Below are positions 24,316 to 35,865 of a stretch of 64,000 nucleotides of DNA, piece after piece. The notes under the pieces are model-generated. The model was not told where the DNA came from. It ran no database searches and saw only the letters and a list, made by a program, of their open reading frames with translations. Both the position numbers and the translations under genes were made by a program. Source of the DNA: Anadara kagoshimensis (Eukaryota > Mollusca > Bivalvia > Arcoida > Arcidae). Within the stretch, counting starts at the first letter, position 1; each line of letters opens with the position of its first letter. The DNA is taken from contig CM037867.1 in the NCBI GenBank assembly GCA_021292105.1, positions 14,212,928-14,276,927 of the forward strand, in the 5' to 3' direction.

Positions 24316-25540
24316 GGTATGTAATGATTATTTATGTTTGAAAAGCGCCGTCTCAAAATTATTCGTGAATTTTATGTGTCAAAGAAGAGTTGAACCCTGT
24401 TAGAAAACAACACGACATCAGAAGCATGCACCACACAGCTTGGTACCATCTTAGTTATTATGATTGGTGCACGTCTGATGTAGGTAGTCAAAATTTTCTT
24501 TACATTTCAAAATTTACATAGGAGCGAAATTCTTATATCTTTATCACTTTTGCTTTGATACAAAATACAAAAAAATTACGGTGAAAAATAATGATACAGA
24601 AAATGGTGCATCGTTAACAAAGAAATAAAAAGAATAAAGAAAGAAAAAGGGAAATAATGTATAAAAGTTACATGTGCTCTTGCTGAGTTGTTCAATAGAT
24701 TTACCAACACTTTTAACTGGATGATAGAAAACATGACTAAATGTATATTTATTGTCTGAACACTACAGATCTACCAAATTGAATGCAATTTTAAAATATT
24801 TCTACTATCTGTATGTCTCTTTGGAAGCTTTAAAAATACCGATAATTAAAAAAACAACTACTTTGAGACAAAATGCAAAAACATTATAATGAAGAAAAAT
24901 GGTATGAATATTGATGCGTTATAAAAAAGAAATTAAAAGAAAGAAAAAAGATTATAGTTACATGTCACCTTGCTGCTTTGTTTAATGGTTTTACCAACAC
25001 TTTAAGGTTATATCGAATTATAGCGAACTTGGCATAACCCATATTTATTATCTAATTGCAGCAGGTTTAGACAGATCTATAGCTCTATTTCTACTATCTG
25101 TATTCCCGTTTGAAAGTCTCTTAAAATACGGATGATTAACAATATAAATTTTAATTGCAAAAACATCATGATGAAGAAAATTGGTATGGACAATGATGCA
25201 TCATTAAAACAGAAATAATGAGTAGAAATGAAGAAAAGAAAAATGATGATAGTAACAATAAAAAAGAAAAAAAAATTAAAAGAAGTAAAAGTCCTTAATT
25301 TCAATAAATGTTATCGTCAATCTAAATTTACATCGTTGCGAAAATCGTAAATCTTAATCGCAGTTGCTTGCAGACATAAGACAACAATTATAGTACAGAA
25401 AAATGTCACAGAAAAGATACATGATTTAAAAAGGAAATATAAAAAAATAAGAAAGAAAAAATGTACTATCGTTAAAGTTATGGTTACATGTAACCTTGCT
25501 ACTTCGCTTAATTACTTTACCAACTATAGCTTACATCGGA

Positions 25541-25855
25541 GTCGATATCTGTGCTGGTGGCTGGTGTCCCGAGGATATTACAAACTAAGTAGGCAAAAAT
25601 TGTGTATTGTTGTCTGAAATACACTATGGTATAAATTTGCTGCTAGTTAAAATTTGAAATTCCTCAAAAACTAAGGTATATTCCCTCATGCAAAATATTT
25701 CCTTAGCTTAATTTGGTAAAATATTTTTTTTTTACTTTGGGTATAATTTTAATAATTTTGGTTTCATAATTTTGTCCAAGCACTACTGATGAGGAATTCT
25801 ATTCCGAAACGACGGCCGTCTAGTACTGTGAAATTAAATTTTGTATAATTTACCC
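25541..25855 (+). mobile_element. HHR element with 13-bp target duplication
   Basis: The best-preserved member of the hammerhead-bearing family. AGCTTACATCGGA occurs on both sides (25528-25540 and 25856-25868), and the flanks join into a normal unit of the surrounding 24-27 kb repeat, so this 315-bp block is an insertion. It contains GTAGGCAAAAATTGTG, then a block shared by all copies (CCCTCATGCAAAATATTTCC), then the ribozyme, then a short AT-rich tail. It has no open reading frame, so it is non-autonomous. Confidence 0.8.
25779..25827 (+). ncRNA. Hammerhead ribozyme (type I), core intact
   Basis: Self-cleaving RNA motif read directly from the sequence. Stem I is AGCACTA (25779-25785) with TAGTACT (25821-25827), one mismatch. 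Core CTGATGA is at 25786-25792. Stem II is GGAAT/ATTCC with a TCT loop. Core GAAA is at 25806-25809. Stem III is ACG/CGT with a 5-nt loop. The cleavage triplet GTC is at 25818-25820. All invariant core bases are present, so activity is plausible. The short stem III is like that of hammerheads that cleave better as dimers. Confidence 0.85.
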
Positions 25856-26039
25856 AGCTTACATCGGATGGCAGATTAATTGACTGACATGTATTTTTAT
25901 TTAATTGCAACATAATAAAGATCAATGGCTGCATTTCTAAAATAATTTTACGATCGGTATGCCTCTTGGAAATTCATATTATTGGATAAAGTCTGTTAGA
26001 CACGAATATTTTATACATCTGAAGTCATTTCATATATAA

Positions 26040-26215
26040 TATTCCTTAAAAACTAAGCTATGCATTATTGTTCGAAGTATTGCTGGATTTCTATTTTTTT
26101 TTCATTTCAAAATTTAAAAATATTTGGAATTCTACACTTTTGGTTTGAGCACTACTAATGGGGAATTTGAGTTCAAATTGACCGTCTGGTGCTGCAACAT
26201 AAAACAGTTAAGAAA
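26040..26215 (+). mobile_element. HHR element, decayed copy
   Basis: Shares the CTTAAAAACTAAGCTATGCA-like block and the ribozyme region with the copy at 25541. The pair may be an old tandem dimer or two separate insertions into the same array. Confidence 0.6.
26148..26193 (+). ncRNA. Decayed hammerhead ribozyme copy
   Basis: Stem I halves AGCACTA and TGGTGCT still pair, and GTC is kept at 26184-26186, but CTGATGA has become CTAATGG and GAAAC is lost. Predicted inactive. It lies about 366 bp downstream of the intact copy, in the same orientation. Confidence 0.65.
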
Positions 26216-26894
26216 TAATTATTATAATCTGTATATGAGAAAATACAGAGACGCTTGAACAGTATTTTATCGAAAAAGTTGAGTACTACTAAAACTACGA
26301 CACGTTGTGTACGGCAAAGATTCTATATCACCAAAAGCATGCACCACACTTGGTACCGTCATAGTTTATTATTAAGACTGGTGCTCGTCTAGGTACGTTG
26401 TCGCATAATGTGTTACCATCAGCATGAATTGACAACATAGCGAAAGTCTTAAAAATATCAATGATTAAACACACATAGCTTTGAGACAAATAAGGAAATA
26501 ATAATGAAGAAAAATGACGAAGGCAGTGATGTTTGATTTATAAGACATACAAAAAAATAGAAAAAAAGAAACAAGAAAAAAAGATGATAGTTACAATAAA
26601 ACAATAAATAAAAAGACAGAAAAATGATTAAAGTTACATGTCGCCTTGCTGCTTCCTTTAATTGCTTTACCAACTCGTCTAGCGTACATCGGATGATAGA
26701 TAACTTGATTTAACTGATATTTATTGTCTGAACACTGCAAGTTAGATATATCTATAGCTGTCTTTTTAAAAAAATATTTCAATGATCTGCATCTCCCTTG
26801 GAAATTGTGGAAAGTCATGTTATTGGATAAATGTCGTAAAAGAGAGAGATTTTTAATCTTCGGAGTTATTTCATTTCTGCTCATGATTGAATAA

Positions 26895-28480
26895 AATAGA
26901 ATTTAAAAAATGGTTTGTAATCTTTTGCAATATAGGAAAACAGAGCACTGTCTTCAAAGTTTTCGCAAGTTATTGCTATTTTGTCAAGAAAAAGGTTTAA
27001 TACTGTTTTCAAAATATCACCCATCTTCAATATTTTATAACGTATATAGTTCCATATTTTATCAACAGTATTCAACTCTTGATTCGACTGAAACTGTAGA
27101 TGCAGATAAAGTATAAATAATTCTGCTTCAAAACCCTGGCTAGAAATAATAACTCTATCGTTTATCTGAATAAAAAGGACAATATTTATCTTAATTGTTT
27201 CAAGTTTGCATATTCATATATGTATGTATTGGTATTTGACAAAGTTGGCTCTAACTTGCCATCATTGTTTGTTCGGTCTAAGTTTCATAAAACTGATGCT
27301 TTGCTGATGCTTTACCTGTGCCCCGTTGACAACGTTGCTGACGAAACCAAGCAAATGAGTTTCCATTCATGAGCATTTGGCCTTTTTCTAAGGTCAATTT
27401 TGGTAAAAAAATTTCATAAGGATGTTGTTCATTTTTTTCTCAGTAAAGCATTAGTTTTTTTGAAATTTAAACTAAACTAATGATAATGTTATGTTTCAAA
27501 ACTTTTTCTAATACCAATATACGCGTTAGCGCCGATATTAATTCTTTCTTTCACAGAATGAACAGTTTGAGGCTTCTCTCCAACTTAAAACATTGCACTT
27601 CTTTGTGTAAATAAAATACAGCTATAAATCCCCATTCATTAAATAATGGATAGTTGTAGGTGAAAATAACTTTGGTCAACAGGTCAACGTACATCACAAT
27701 TCACAACTCATTTGGATGGTAGGTAGCTTCACACTGTGTTAAGTGAAAAGTATTCGTCTTACAGAGTGAGGTAAAATCATGATTTTTGTGAGTTGTACTT
27801 ACAAGATTACTAAATATTCCATCTGATCAGATCTTTTTTTAAAATGTCATCAAATACTAAGGGCACATTTTACTAAATCTAAGTGCCCATAAAAATTATA
27901 ATCATTCAGAAAGATGTTATGTTTCTAATTTTTATGAAAATACTGGATTCGAGGATTTTTTACAAATTAGTCTGCACAACAGTATCACTAGATTTAAACA
28001 AAAAAATTATTGCAAAAAAAAAACACAGCATCGGTCTGATGCCACAAAACAGTAATATAAATGCATTTTTCGTAATAAATATAAGGGGTATTTTACAACG
28101 CGAATTTTCTAAAATGGGAGAAAAAATAAGTCTCATATTGTACAAATTGAAACAGTAAATGTTTCTGATATAGTGGATAGTTCAATTGAAGAGCATGTTA
28201 AATTTCTAAATTCGAAAGTAAAATAAGTATGTGAAGGGAGTCTAATTCTACTGGAATTAAATAAAACTATTCAGTATGATGTGAATAGAGAGACATGAGC
28301 TAGAAATGTGAAAATTTACAGTTTCCCCAAATTAGTTTCTGTTCCTTTTTTTCTGTTATTGGATACTCAGGCTGTTTTGAATGGATAATAAGTTCACCTG
28401 CAACTGTTTTATAAGTTAATCTAGCTGTATATCTAACTATCCATTCGGTTAGTTAATATACAGTTGTATCAACTATATTC
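26895..28480. other. No gene recognised
   Basis: A 91-codon frame at 27883-28158 is Lys/Ile-rich, is matched by an overlapping antisense frame and has no recognisable domain. Treated as chance. Confidence 0.45.
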
Positions 28481-28493
28481 AACCTCTTCGGTT

Positions 28494-29065
28494 TCCAAAA
28501 ATTAAAGACTTTTTCCTATGTTTGTTCCAAGATAAGAATATTGATTCTGTGAATCAATCAACAGCAACATATTCAAATCTAGTTTTTGTTTCATGTAACC
28601 TTACTGTATGATTTAATAGACTCGCTAACGCTTTAAGCGTGTATAGGATAGTCAGCAAACTTGAATACTTAAACATTAGTTGAATTATTATACGTATCTT
28701 TCTTTTATACAGATTGAATTTAATATAGGAAAATGTTCTCTTTCTTTAAAAAAAGGATTCATTGTCTTTAAAAAAATGAAAACAAAAACACCATAGCCGT
28801 CCTTATTCATTATCTATATTCGATTGAAAAAGACTTTTTTCCAAATTACTATGTTCGTTCCGTGATAAGAATATTGATTCTATGAATCAATCGGCAGCAA
28901 CATATTCAAATCTAGTTCTTGTTTCATGTAACCTTCCTGTGTGATTTAATAGACTCGCTAACGCTTCGCTTTAAGCATGTATAGGATAGTGAGCACATTT
29001 GAATAATTTGACATTAGCTGAATTATTTTACGTATCTTCCTTTTATACAGAATGATTTTAATGTC
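28494..29065 (+). repeat. Tandem duplication, unit about 330-355 bp
   Basis: Two copies (28494-28740 and 28822-29065) share GATAAGAATATTGATTCTRT, GCAACATATTCAAATCTAG, TTTCATGTAACCTT and AATAGACTCGCTAACGCTT. The TTTCATGTAACCTT block relates them to the 23.6-26.9 kb array. Confidence 0.8.
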
Positions 29066-29764
29066 GTTTGAGGAAATTAAAATACAGTAAATAAATTAAA
29101 TACAGTCACGGAGCAAAAGTTATTCACCCCTGATATGAGCAAAAGTGTTGTTATCAAAAAATTACTTTGTATTCATCCCAAGCTGTTCCATCATATATAT
29201 CGCAGGCAAATTAACAAGTAGGTCTCAGTTTCACTCAATTTACCCTTTATACATGCTTAAATTCCATTTGACATGCTAAGGATCAAGGGGGCTGTAGAAC
29301 TACCAGAATGCTATATTTTGAAACAAAAGTATAGTAATTAAGCCTCTTTAAACAATTGAAAGGTTTCTTAATTAATCTGAATTTCATTTTGTTTTGTGTA
29401 TTTTTGTTTCGAAAAGGTAAAAATATCTTTTAAAAGTGGAATTTCATTTCTGTTTAAAATCAAACAACATGTATTTTTATTGTAAACTATTTGCAATTTA
29501 AGCCACATTTTTTTAACGCTTTTCTGGCATGTAACGATGTTCTGCATTGTCTGTTTCATCACAAAGGCAACAACTTTAATCAATAATTCATTAACTTAAT
29601 GAGTTTTACAAATCTTCAATAAACTTAACGAAAGATTTGTATTGATGAGATAATTAAACATTCTTTGATTGAAATCGGTTACAAATTTATTGTCTAGGTT
29701 TTAGGCCGTTGAGATACTGCACTTCTGTAATTTGAGAATTTTTTGAATCAACTAATTTTCAAAA

Positions 29765-29872
29765 AAAAGAACAGACTAATCCAAGTCCAAAACAGAAGAA
29801 AAGTAAAAACTTTAAAACTGACAAATTAGGTGAACTTTCATCAAGAAAGTTAGGCTGGGTGCTCCAGACGGA
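29765..29872 (-). mobile_element. RT-A 3'-end fragment
   Basis: Minus-strand remnant with AAAACTTTAAAACTGACAAA and GGCTGGGTGCTCCAGACGG. Confidence 0.55.
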
Positions 29873-30510
29873 TTAGTTATTCGCATACTTTCATTTCAGC
29901 TCCATTTGGGTATTAGGAACTATAATTCCACGGAATTTATTTTAATATAAAACTTTTGTCAAGGTTTTATAACTTTTTTCGTTTCTCTCGCGAAGTTTCG
30001 CAAAATTAAAACATACACGGAACTTTCTCGATTTACTTTACTGCAAAAAGAGTAATTCAGTTGCAACTTTCCCTGTCAAAGATTGAACGCGTGATCTTCC
30101 ATTATGAAACAAGCACTCGTGTCAAAGAATAGGTGCTAATTTATTTTAAATGCAGCATTCACACGGGATCATCAGTGCAATCGTCTAAAAGAAAGGAAGG
30201 GGATTTCATTATTTATTAGCAAAATATGTTTTGCAATTGTTTTAAATTGACCAAAAATAAGATATCTACTTGTTAACATAAGGCCTCCCATTCATAAAAT
30301 CAATTGACTTTTTAAAAGCAGTTTCTTTTCTCGTAAATAATGACTTGTTATTCAGCTCGTTCATATCGCATGGGAAATGCCATATATCTTATACGAGACC
30401 ACGGCTATGACACAAATGAAGATAAATTGCAGGGACGTCTACTTTTCACACCATGTCCATCAATATCCATTTAAAAATACATTGTTTTACGATGGAATCG
30501 TCACCTTTCA

Positions 30511-30650
30511 AATAAGCATCAAGTCTTATTTTCGCTCGATTTATTGAAAATTGACACGTATGGAGTCTATGCAAACGATATAATTCTCGAATAATGTCTC
30601 CATTTGGATCGATTCTCAATTAATCGAACGAAAAATAAGACTCGGTGCTT
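30511..30650. mobile_element. Fold-back element with about 40-bp arms
   Basis: The left arm AAGCATCAAGTCTTATTTTC and on into CGATTTATTGAAAATTGAC is inverted on the right (CTCAATTAATCGAACG, ATAAGACTCGGTGCTT). Confidence 0.7.
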
Positions 30651-30779
30651 AATCTATAGTTATAATTAATTTTTGTAAATTCGAGTGACTAAACATTGAA
30701 TATTTTTGATATTGTATTATGTATTAAGTAAACATCGAATTGTGCGTATGGACGCTTGTCATTAGTTCCAACTGGTCGG

Positions 30780-30980
30780 CTTGATTATGGCATCATGCAA
30801 ATTATTTCCTTAGCTTAATTTGGTAAAATATATTTTGGTCCTTTGGGTAGCTATTCAACGTCTTCAAAATAATTTTGGTTTCATAATTTTGGCCAAAACA
30901 CTACTGATAAGGAATTGTATTCCGAAACGGCCGTCTAGTGCTGTAAAATTAAAACTGGTATAATATGTAATTAATTTAAA
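30780..30980 (+). mobile_element. HHR element
   Basis: Contains the family blocks CATGCAAATTATTTCCTTAG, then TTCATAATTTTGGCC, the ribozyme, and the tail AAAACTGGTATAATATG. Target duplications were not found. Confidence 0.75.
30897..30942 (+). ncRNA. Hammerhead ribozyme with G8-to-A core change
   Basis: Stem I AACACTA/TAGTGCT has one mismatch; stem II GGAAT/ATTCC, GAAAC, loop GGCC and GTC (30933-30935) are perfect. The core reads CTGATAA instead of CTGATGA; the changed G is normally essential for cleavage, so it is predicted inactive or very slow. Confidence 0.75.
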
Positions 30981-30984
30981 ATCT

Positions 30985-32320
30985 AATCGACAGCATTATT
31001 CAATCAAAACAGTAGATATTTAAAAGAACCTTGATCATGCATACATTAAAACAAATTAAAGAACAATATAGTATTCAATTCACGTTGGACAAGATAAAAT
31101 CAAATTGGAGTTTTTCAAAAAGAAGTTTCATAGAATGTGAATGAATTATTAAATGCCAAAATAAAATGCATGATACCGTTCTGTTTCAAAGATACTGACC
31201 TGCTATCTGGGCTTATAAGCGCTGTTGTTATATACAACTGCAATCCAAAAACGTAAAACTTCCTTTAACGTTTTTGTTTTTTATTTCAATAAGTAAATTA
31301 TATGTATCTTTTCAATAACATCCTTTTCAGTTTATTTATGATAACAAACATTTGTCACGTGATCAACAGATGACTGAGTTCGCGGTTGTCAATGGTTACA
31401 AACTCATTACGTCAATTGAAGTAATTTGTATTAATGCGCCATATAACGGTGGCAATTTGAATGTAAAGCTGTAAAAACATTTGTCATTAAAATTATAAGT
31501 ATTATTGCAAAATTGTTTTCGATTAATAATAAAAGTAATTACTGTTTTGGGTTTATCGTTTAAACCATCAAAACCAGTGTGTAAACTTTTGTATCAGGTT
31601 TTGAGCGCACTTGGCAACAAACATAGCAAATGAGTATATTAAAACCTCGCTATAATACCTTTAAAAAGTTTGCTTTTCACAACATTTGGTTATCTCCTAT
31701 ATGACCTCTAATTATCAAACAAAATTTTATAACATCAAGATCTGCTAGAACAGATACTGGCACTGAATTTATAGCACGGACATGCATTCTTTTTGTATTT
31801 TGATCATTGAGTTTCAAGAGTCAATAGAGAGTAAGACAATATAAACACATTTGCTTCTTGCTGGAAGAATTGTATTCCCAAAAGCCAAAAACAGTGTCAA
31901 ATGGTAAAAAGAAATTCTGGTGGATTAAGCTAAGTGTTATCAAAGTTGTCTCAGAAATATCGTACTGGTTTTAGCTTAAACACTGTTGATATACCTCAGT
32001 TGAGGAATTGCATTATTTTCTGATTATGTGCTGCGTAGGCGTGTTTCATTGTGTGTCCTGTTTACTTAGAAGAATTACATCCGGTAATGTAATGTTAGTA
32101 TAATCAACTGTGTCAACAGGCTTTTTGATCATCAAACACTGTAACTAACGATTTGATAAAGGAGTATTTGATAAAATATTCACTGCAAATTTATCCATCA
32201 TTTTTGTTGTGTGATTCAATTAATAGCGATTAAAGTATGTATCAACCATTCATCTTCTGTCTGGAGTGGTGATACTTTATACGATTTTTTTATTATTTGA
32301 TTAAAATTGAAAATATTACT
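30985..32320. other. No gene or repeat recognised
   Basis: Unique-looking AT-rich DNA within this window. Confidence 0.45.
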
Positions 32321-32324
32321 AATC

Positions 32325-32412
32325 ACACACATAAATACCTGTTCTGATTCAAATCACAATCCAAAAGGCAAAGTAGAAAACCCTTGGGAAACTGGCAAAT
32401 TTGTTTTAACAC
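32325..32412 (-). mobile_element. RT-A 3'-end fragment
   Basis: Minus-strand remnant with AAATCACAATCCAAAAGGCA and AACTGGCAAATTTG. Confidence 0.5.
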
Positions 32413-32604
32413 GTGGAGACTGACTATGGAAGTAATACTGGGTGCGCGATATTTGAATTCATTATCATTTTCAATAGATACGTCACGGATTTAACCGTGA
32501 TTATACCATTGAAATTAATGTACTTATATGGTTTCGACCTGAAAAGTATAGTAATGGTGGTCAATTCAGAGATGGTGCAAGAAATTGTATTGTCCGTGGT
32601 AACC

Positions 32605-32720
32605 TAATTTCCTTCGACTCTCGAACGTTCAAGGATCTGCACCGAGGGGGCTTCGAACGTAGAAGAAAAAGAGGCACAGTGATCCGTAAACCCGCTTTGG
32701 ACCACTAGACACCCAAGGGA
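32605..32720 (-). mobile_element. tRNA-derived SINE head (SINE-C-like)
   Basis: Minus strand: TGTCTAGTGGTCCAAAGCG as A box and CTACGTTCGAAGCCCC as B box. Confidence 0.5.
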
Positions 32721-32834
32721 TTGAGTGATAACCATAAACCAAGCTTTGTAGTTTGTCTTTTTCAAATTGGTGTAGTACTATAGTAGTTACATATCGATGG
32801 ATAAATGAAACACGTAAACTTGTCTGTCTATGGA

Positions 32835-33030
32835 AGTCTCACATACCTTTTATTTGCAATTTGTATAATGTACGTGGCTGGTGTGACCAGATAAACAGGG
32901 AGTACTTACCATTCCAGAATATCAAGTCTCGCTTCACTTGTGGAAATTCATATGTAAAACTAAATGTCCCTGTTTTCAAAGTTTACTTGTTTGAGTTGTG
33001 ATTTGACCATTGATTGGTAGGTTTTTAAAT
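32835..33030 (+). mobile_element. RT-A 3' end, diverged
   Basis: GTACGTGGCTGGTGTGACCAG, CTTACCATTCCAGAATATC and GAGTTGTGATTTGACCATTG in family order. Confidence 0.58.
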
Positions 33031-33174
33031 ACTATTCGTGGCTTTGTTTTATGTAGTATTTAACGGTTTCATTCAATTATTCTTTATTCAATTGGCAACT
33101 ACCACTCTCGTCTAAGATTATATAACAAACCCCTTTCTCTGGCTGAGCTGGTTCTGGTGTCTTATTGGCTTATA

Positions 33175-33425
33175 GGTGACACGGTGGCCCAGTGATCTAA
33201 AGCGAGTACTTATGGATGACAGGCCTCTCACCGTCTGAGTTCAAATCCCATTCGGGACATTTCCTAGTATGAGAAGGCTGCCAGTTTGCTTTTCGATGGT
33301 TGATGGTTTTCTCCGGTTACTCTAATTTCCTCCATCATCCCTGAACTGACCATCTCTACATAAATGAATAACTCTCGACTTGAGCGTAAGACACTATTTA
33401 AACATATTGAATTATAACACGCAAT
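33175..33425 (+). mobile_element. SINE-C (tRNA-derived)
   Basis: A box GGTGGCCCAGTGATCTAAAG, B box GAGTTCAAATCCC, then GATGGTTTTCTCCGGTTACT and the end CTCTCGACTTGAGCGTAAG. Confidence 0.7.
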
Positions 33426-33894
33426 ACGTCTTTTTCACATCCGGTTATTGACTGACCCTATAAGTCGAGATTTCTCATCAGGATTGGGATCGGCTAAACT
33501 GACTTTTTTTAATCGTTTGCATTTAATGATAACCGATTAGGAAATAAGTAAGATAATTAGGTCCCTCTGTACATGTATACTCTAATAACACTGCTTGATA
33601 GAATTTGTAATTATACATCTCACCCCCACACACAAAAACAAAATGGACAGATAGTAAATTTTGTAATGAGGTTTTGATCTGAACAGGCATTAAGATCATG
33701 TCTAATATTAAATTAAGATTTGCCCCTCAGTTGCTTTCCAAACACCGTTGCTAAGCAACAGTCTATGCTAACGTTTAACTTGGGATGTGTTTACAAAGAC
33801 TATAACTAGCATCCTTGGGGTATCGTTAAGCCAAAAGGCAATACATAGTATTGTCGGATAAAAAATATTCATTAGAATTAGCTGTTTATGTTTA

Positions 33895-34092
33895 AGCTTT
33901 AAATTGCCTTAAAAACTAAACTTTGCTTTGTAGTTCAAAGTGTTGGCCAAGGTGGGTTGGGTAGCGTGCATTTCGGTCCTTCTGTTTTATTTATTTTGGC
34001 CAATCGCGGGTGTTTGGATTTTTGCAGTTTTGGTCCAAAACGTACTGGTCAGAAGTTGCTAGACTGTCATCTGGTGCTGCAGAGTTGAAGTA
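33895..34092 (+). mobile_element. HHR element, old copy
   Basis: TTTTGGTCCAAAACGTACTG and TCATCTGGTGCTGCAGAG are recognisable; the ribozyme core is lost. Upstream it keeps GCCTTAAAAACTAAACTTTG. Confidence 0.5.
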
Positions 34093-34354
34093 GATTTAGT
34101 AAAAACTAAGAATTTATTATACAGAAAACATCATTACTTATTTATATTGCGCCAAAGTAGTACAAGTATATAGTGCATCCTTATATCCCCTTCAAGAGAT
34201 ATATCTAACATACAGATTGTTGATAAGAATTCTTACTTAAAATATTAAAGAAATAGTTTTATTTATATATTTTTGATATCTTTTCAACAACTTTCAAAAC
34301 CTATCCTGGATTTAACTTCCAAATTCATGATCTCTGAAAACTTCAACTGGTTTT

Positions 34355-34372
34355 ACATATATCTAATGACAT

Positions 34373-34419
<47 letters not shown>

Positions 34420-34450
34420 ATATATATATAGCAATGTCAATTAGATTTTG
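34355..34450. repeat. AT microsatellite inside a short palindrome
   Basis: An (AT)n tract (about 34375-34431) is flanked by CTAATGACATTG on the left and its near-inverse CAATGTCAATTAG on the right, so the whole block can extrude as a cruciform. Confidence 0.8.
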
Positions 34451-34489
34451 CATCTCAAATTTATCCTTGATATTTTGACAATCATATTT

Positions 34490-34668
34490 CCATGTTACCT
34501 CCATTCCCAGTTATGCCTTCGCAAGTGGTATTTAGCTAGCTAGGCAGAAGATGTTTGCACTTCCAGAGCACACTATTCGCGTGTTAAACATTATTTGCCA
34601 GTTTTCACAGATTTTACTTTGCTTTTGGGGTTGCGGTTTGAACATCGATCGGTAAATTTGTGCTTGGT
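34490..34668 (+). mobile_element. RT-A 3' end, diverged
   Basis: GTATTTAGCTAGCTAGGCAG, CTTCCAGAGCACAC and GGGTTGCGGTTTGAACATCG are in order. Confidence 0.58.
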
Positions 34669-34734
34669 TTTATGCTTATTTTATACAGGCATCAGCGCAT
34701 TTCAACCATTGGGTATGAATAGGTATGAACTCTT

Positions 34735-35012
34735 TCAAACCCGGGCAGGTGCTTCTGTTTGACACTACCCGGGTTTAAAACTGAATATATGAACGTCTGC
34801 CTAGATACTCTCCTACGGATCACAGCCCCTCTCACTACCTTGGTTGATATTCCACTGACTTGGACAAACCCTAGTGTGAAACAGTTCGTCCGTTGGCTTG
34901 CAAAAAGCCGACTTTTTCCACCATTTCAGAACTGATTTTCCTCGATATCATGAAATAATTGAAAGAATCTTGACTTGGGCGTATTACACCATTACTTTGT
35001 ATGTAAGTTTTA
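34735..35012 (+). mobile_element. SINE-C-like copy, 5' part degraded
   Basis: The 3' part (TTTCAGAACTGATTTTCC, then TCTTGACTTGGGCGTATTAC) matches SINE-C; the head is unclear. Confidence 0.45.
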
Positions 35013-35177
35013 TGTTGCCAAAGGAAATTTCAAAATCACTACATTATCTAATTCCTTAATCAGTACGTGGGTTTTATGCGTTAGAACTATGTTTATTTTT
35101 ATTTTCAAAACTCGGATATACTGTTTTGAAATTATTAAAGATAGTAATTAAGGTTATCTAAAATCTCTTGGTTAGTA

Positions 35178-35381
35178 TAGTACAGAGTTGTCGAATGTTT
35201 AGCACGAAACTATTGAATTTGCACCGAATCACAACCCCTCGTCATCTATATCTCGACAGCTGTTATCTATCACTTGTCAGCCATCTTTTCTGTGACTATT
35301 TACCACATTTCGGCCATTCGATATCCATGCGTTGACTTCTTTTCTTTAGCTAGGGGTTAAAATCTCGACAGGTCTGTACTG
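35178..35381. mobile_element. TcM MITE, diverged copy
   Basis: The left end TAGTACAGAGTTGTCGAATG and right end ATCTCGACAGGTCTGTACTG are inverted and flanked by TA. The body keeps CCCCTCGTCATCTATATCTC-like blocks shared with other copies. About 204 bp. Confidence 0.7.
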
Positions 35382-35644
35382 TACGTGGGTTGTACAGAAT
35401 ATTTATTCTATCAGAACTAATTATCGACGAGGCTATATTTACTGTCATTTGTTCTACAAGACGCCGCTAGGATAATCAATATTCGTAGACGATTTATGGC
35501 TTCTCTTGAACTCAATTATGTAATTTTTAAATCTCTCGTAAATTTGTCGTGTTTTATGTTCATCTTTAGCAAAGATGCATCATACAAAGCCTGTAAATAA
35601 TGTTAGTAGGTCGGCTTAAATCAAATACAAAAATGCCGATCTAT

Positions 35645-35865
35645 GTTCTGAAAACCCCCTCCTGGAGCATCCTGCTTTACTTCCCTGTTGGAAGTTAACG
35701 TGCTTAGGAATTGTTCAAGCTAATTGATTTAAGTCTTACATAAACATACCAGTACATTTCCAAATCACAATTCTAAAAGTAAACTAAAATCTTAGAAATC
35801 TAGTAAATTAAACACTTGAACTTACATCAGGGTACTGAGGCCATAGCTTTTTAAAGTCAAATTTA
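35645..35865. mobile_element. Two RT-A fragments in opposite orientation
   Basis: A plus fragment (35645-35708, CTGGAGCATCCTGCTTTAC and TGTTGGAAGTTAACGTG) faces a minus fragment (35745-35865, CAAATCACAATTCTAAAAGT and ACATCAGGGTACTGAGGCC). Confidence 0.52.

Larger units (their letters stand above)
23600..26890. repeat. Old tandem array of about 300-bp units, interrupted
   Basis: Units share TTACATGTCACCTTGCTGCT (near 23862, 24667, 24957, 25488, 26632), TTTACCAACACTTT, ACATCGGATGATAGATAAC, ATTTATTGTCTGAACACTGC and an A-rich AAAGAAAGAAAAA stretch. An RT-A copy (24080) and HHR elements (25541, 26040) interrupt it. Short open frames in the A/T-rich parts are not credible genes. Confidence 0.7.

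Noticed and set aside
27883-28158. 91-aa plus-strand frame
   Set aside because: Low-complexity Lys/Ile-rich, also open antisense, no recognisable domain or gene context.
34355-34450. MITE centred on the AT microsatellite
   Set aside because: The flanking arms are only about 12 bp and no second copy or target duplication was seen; recorded as a microsatellite with a palindrome.
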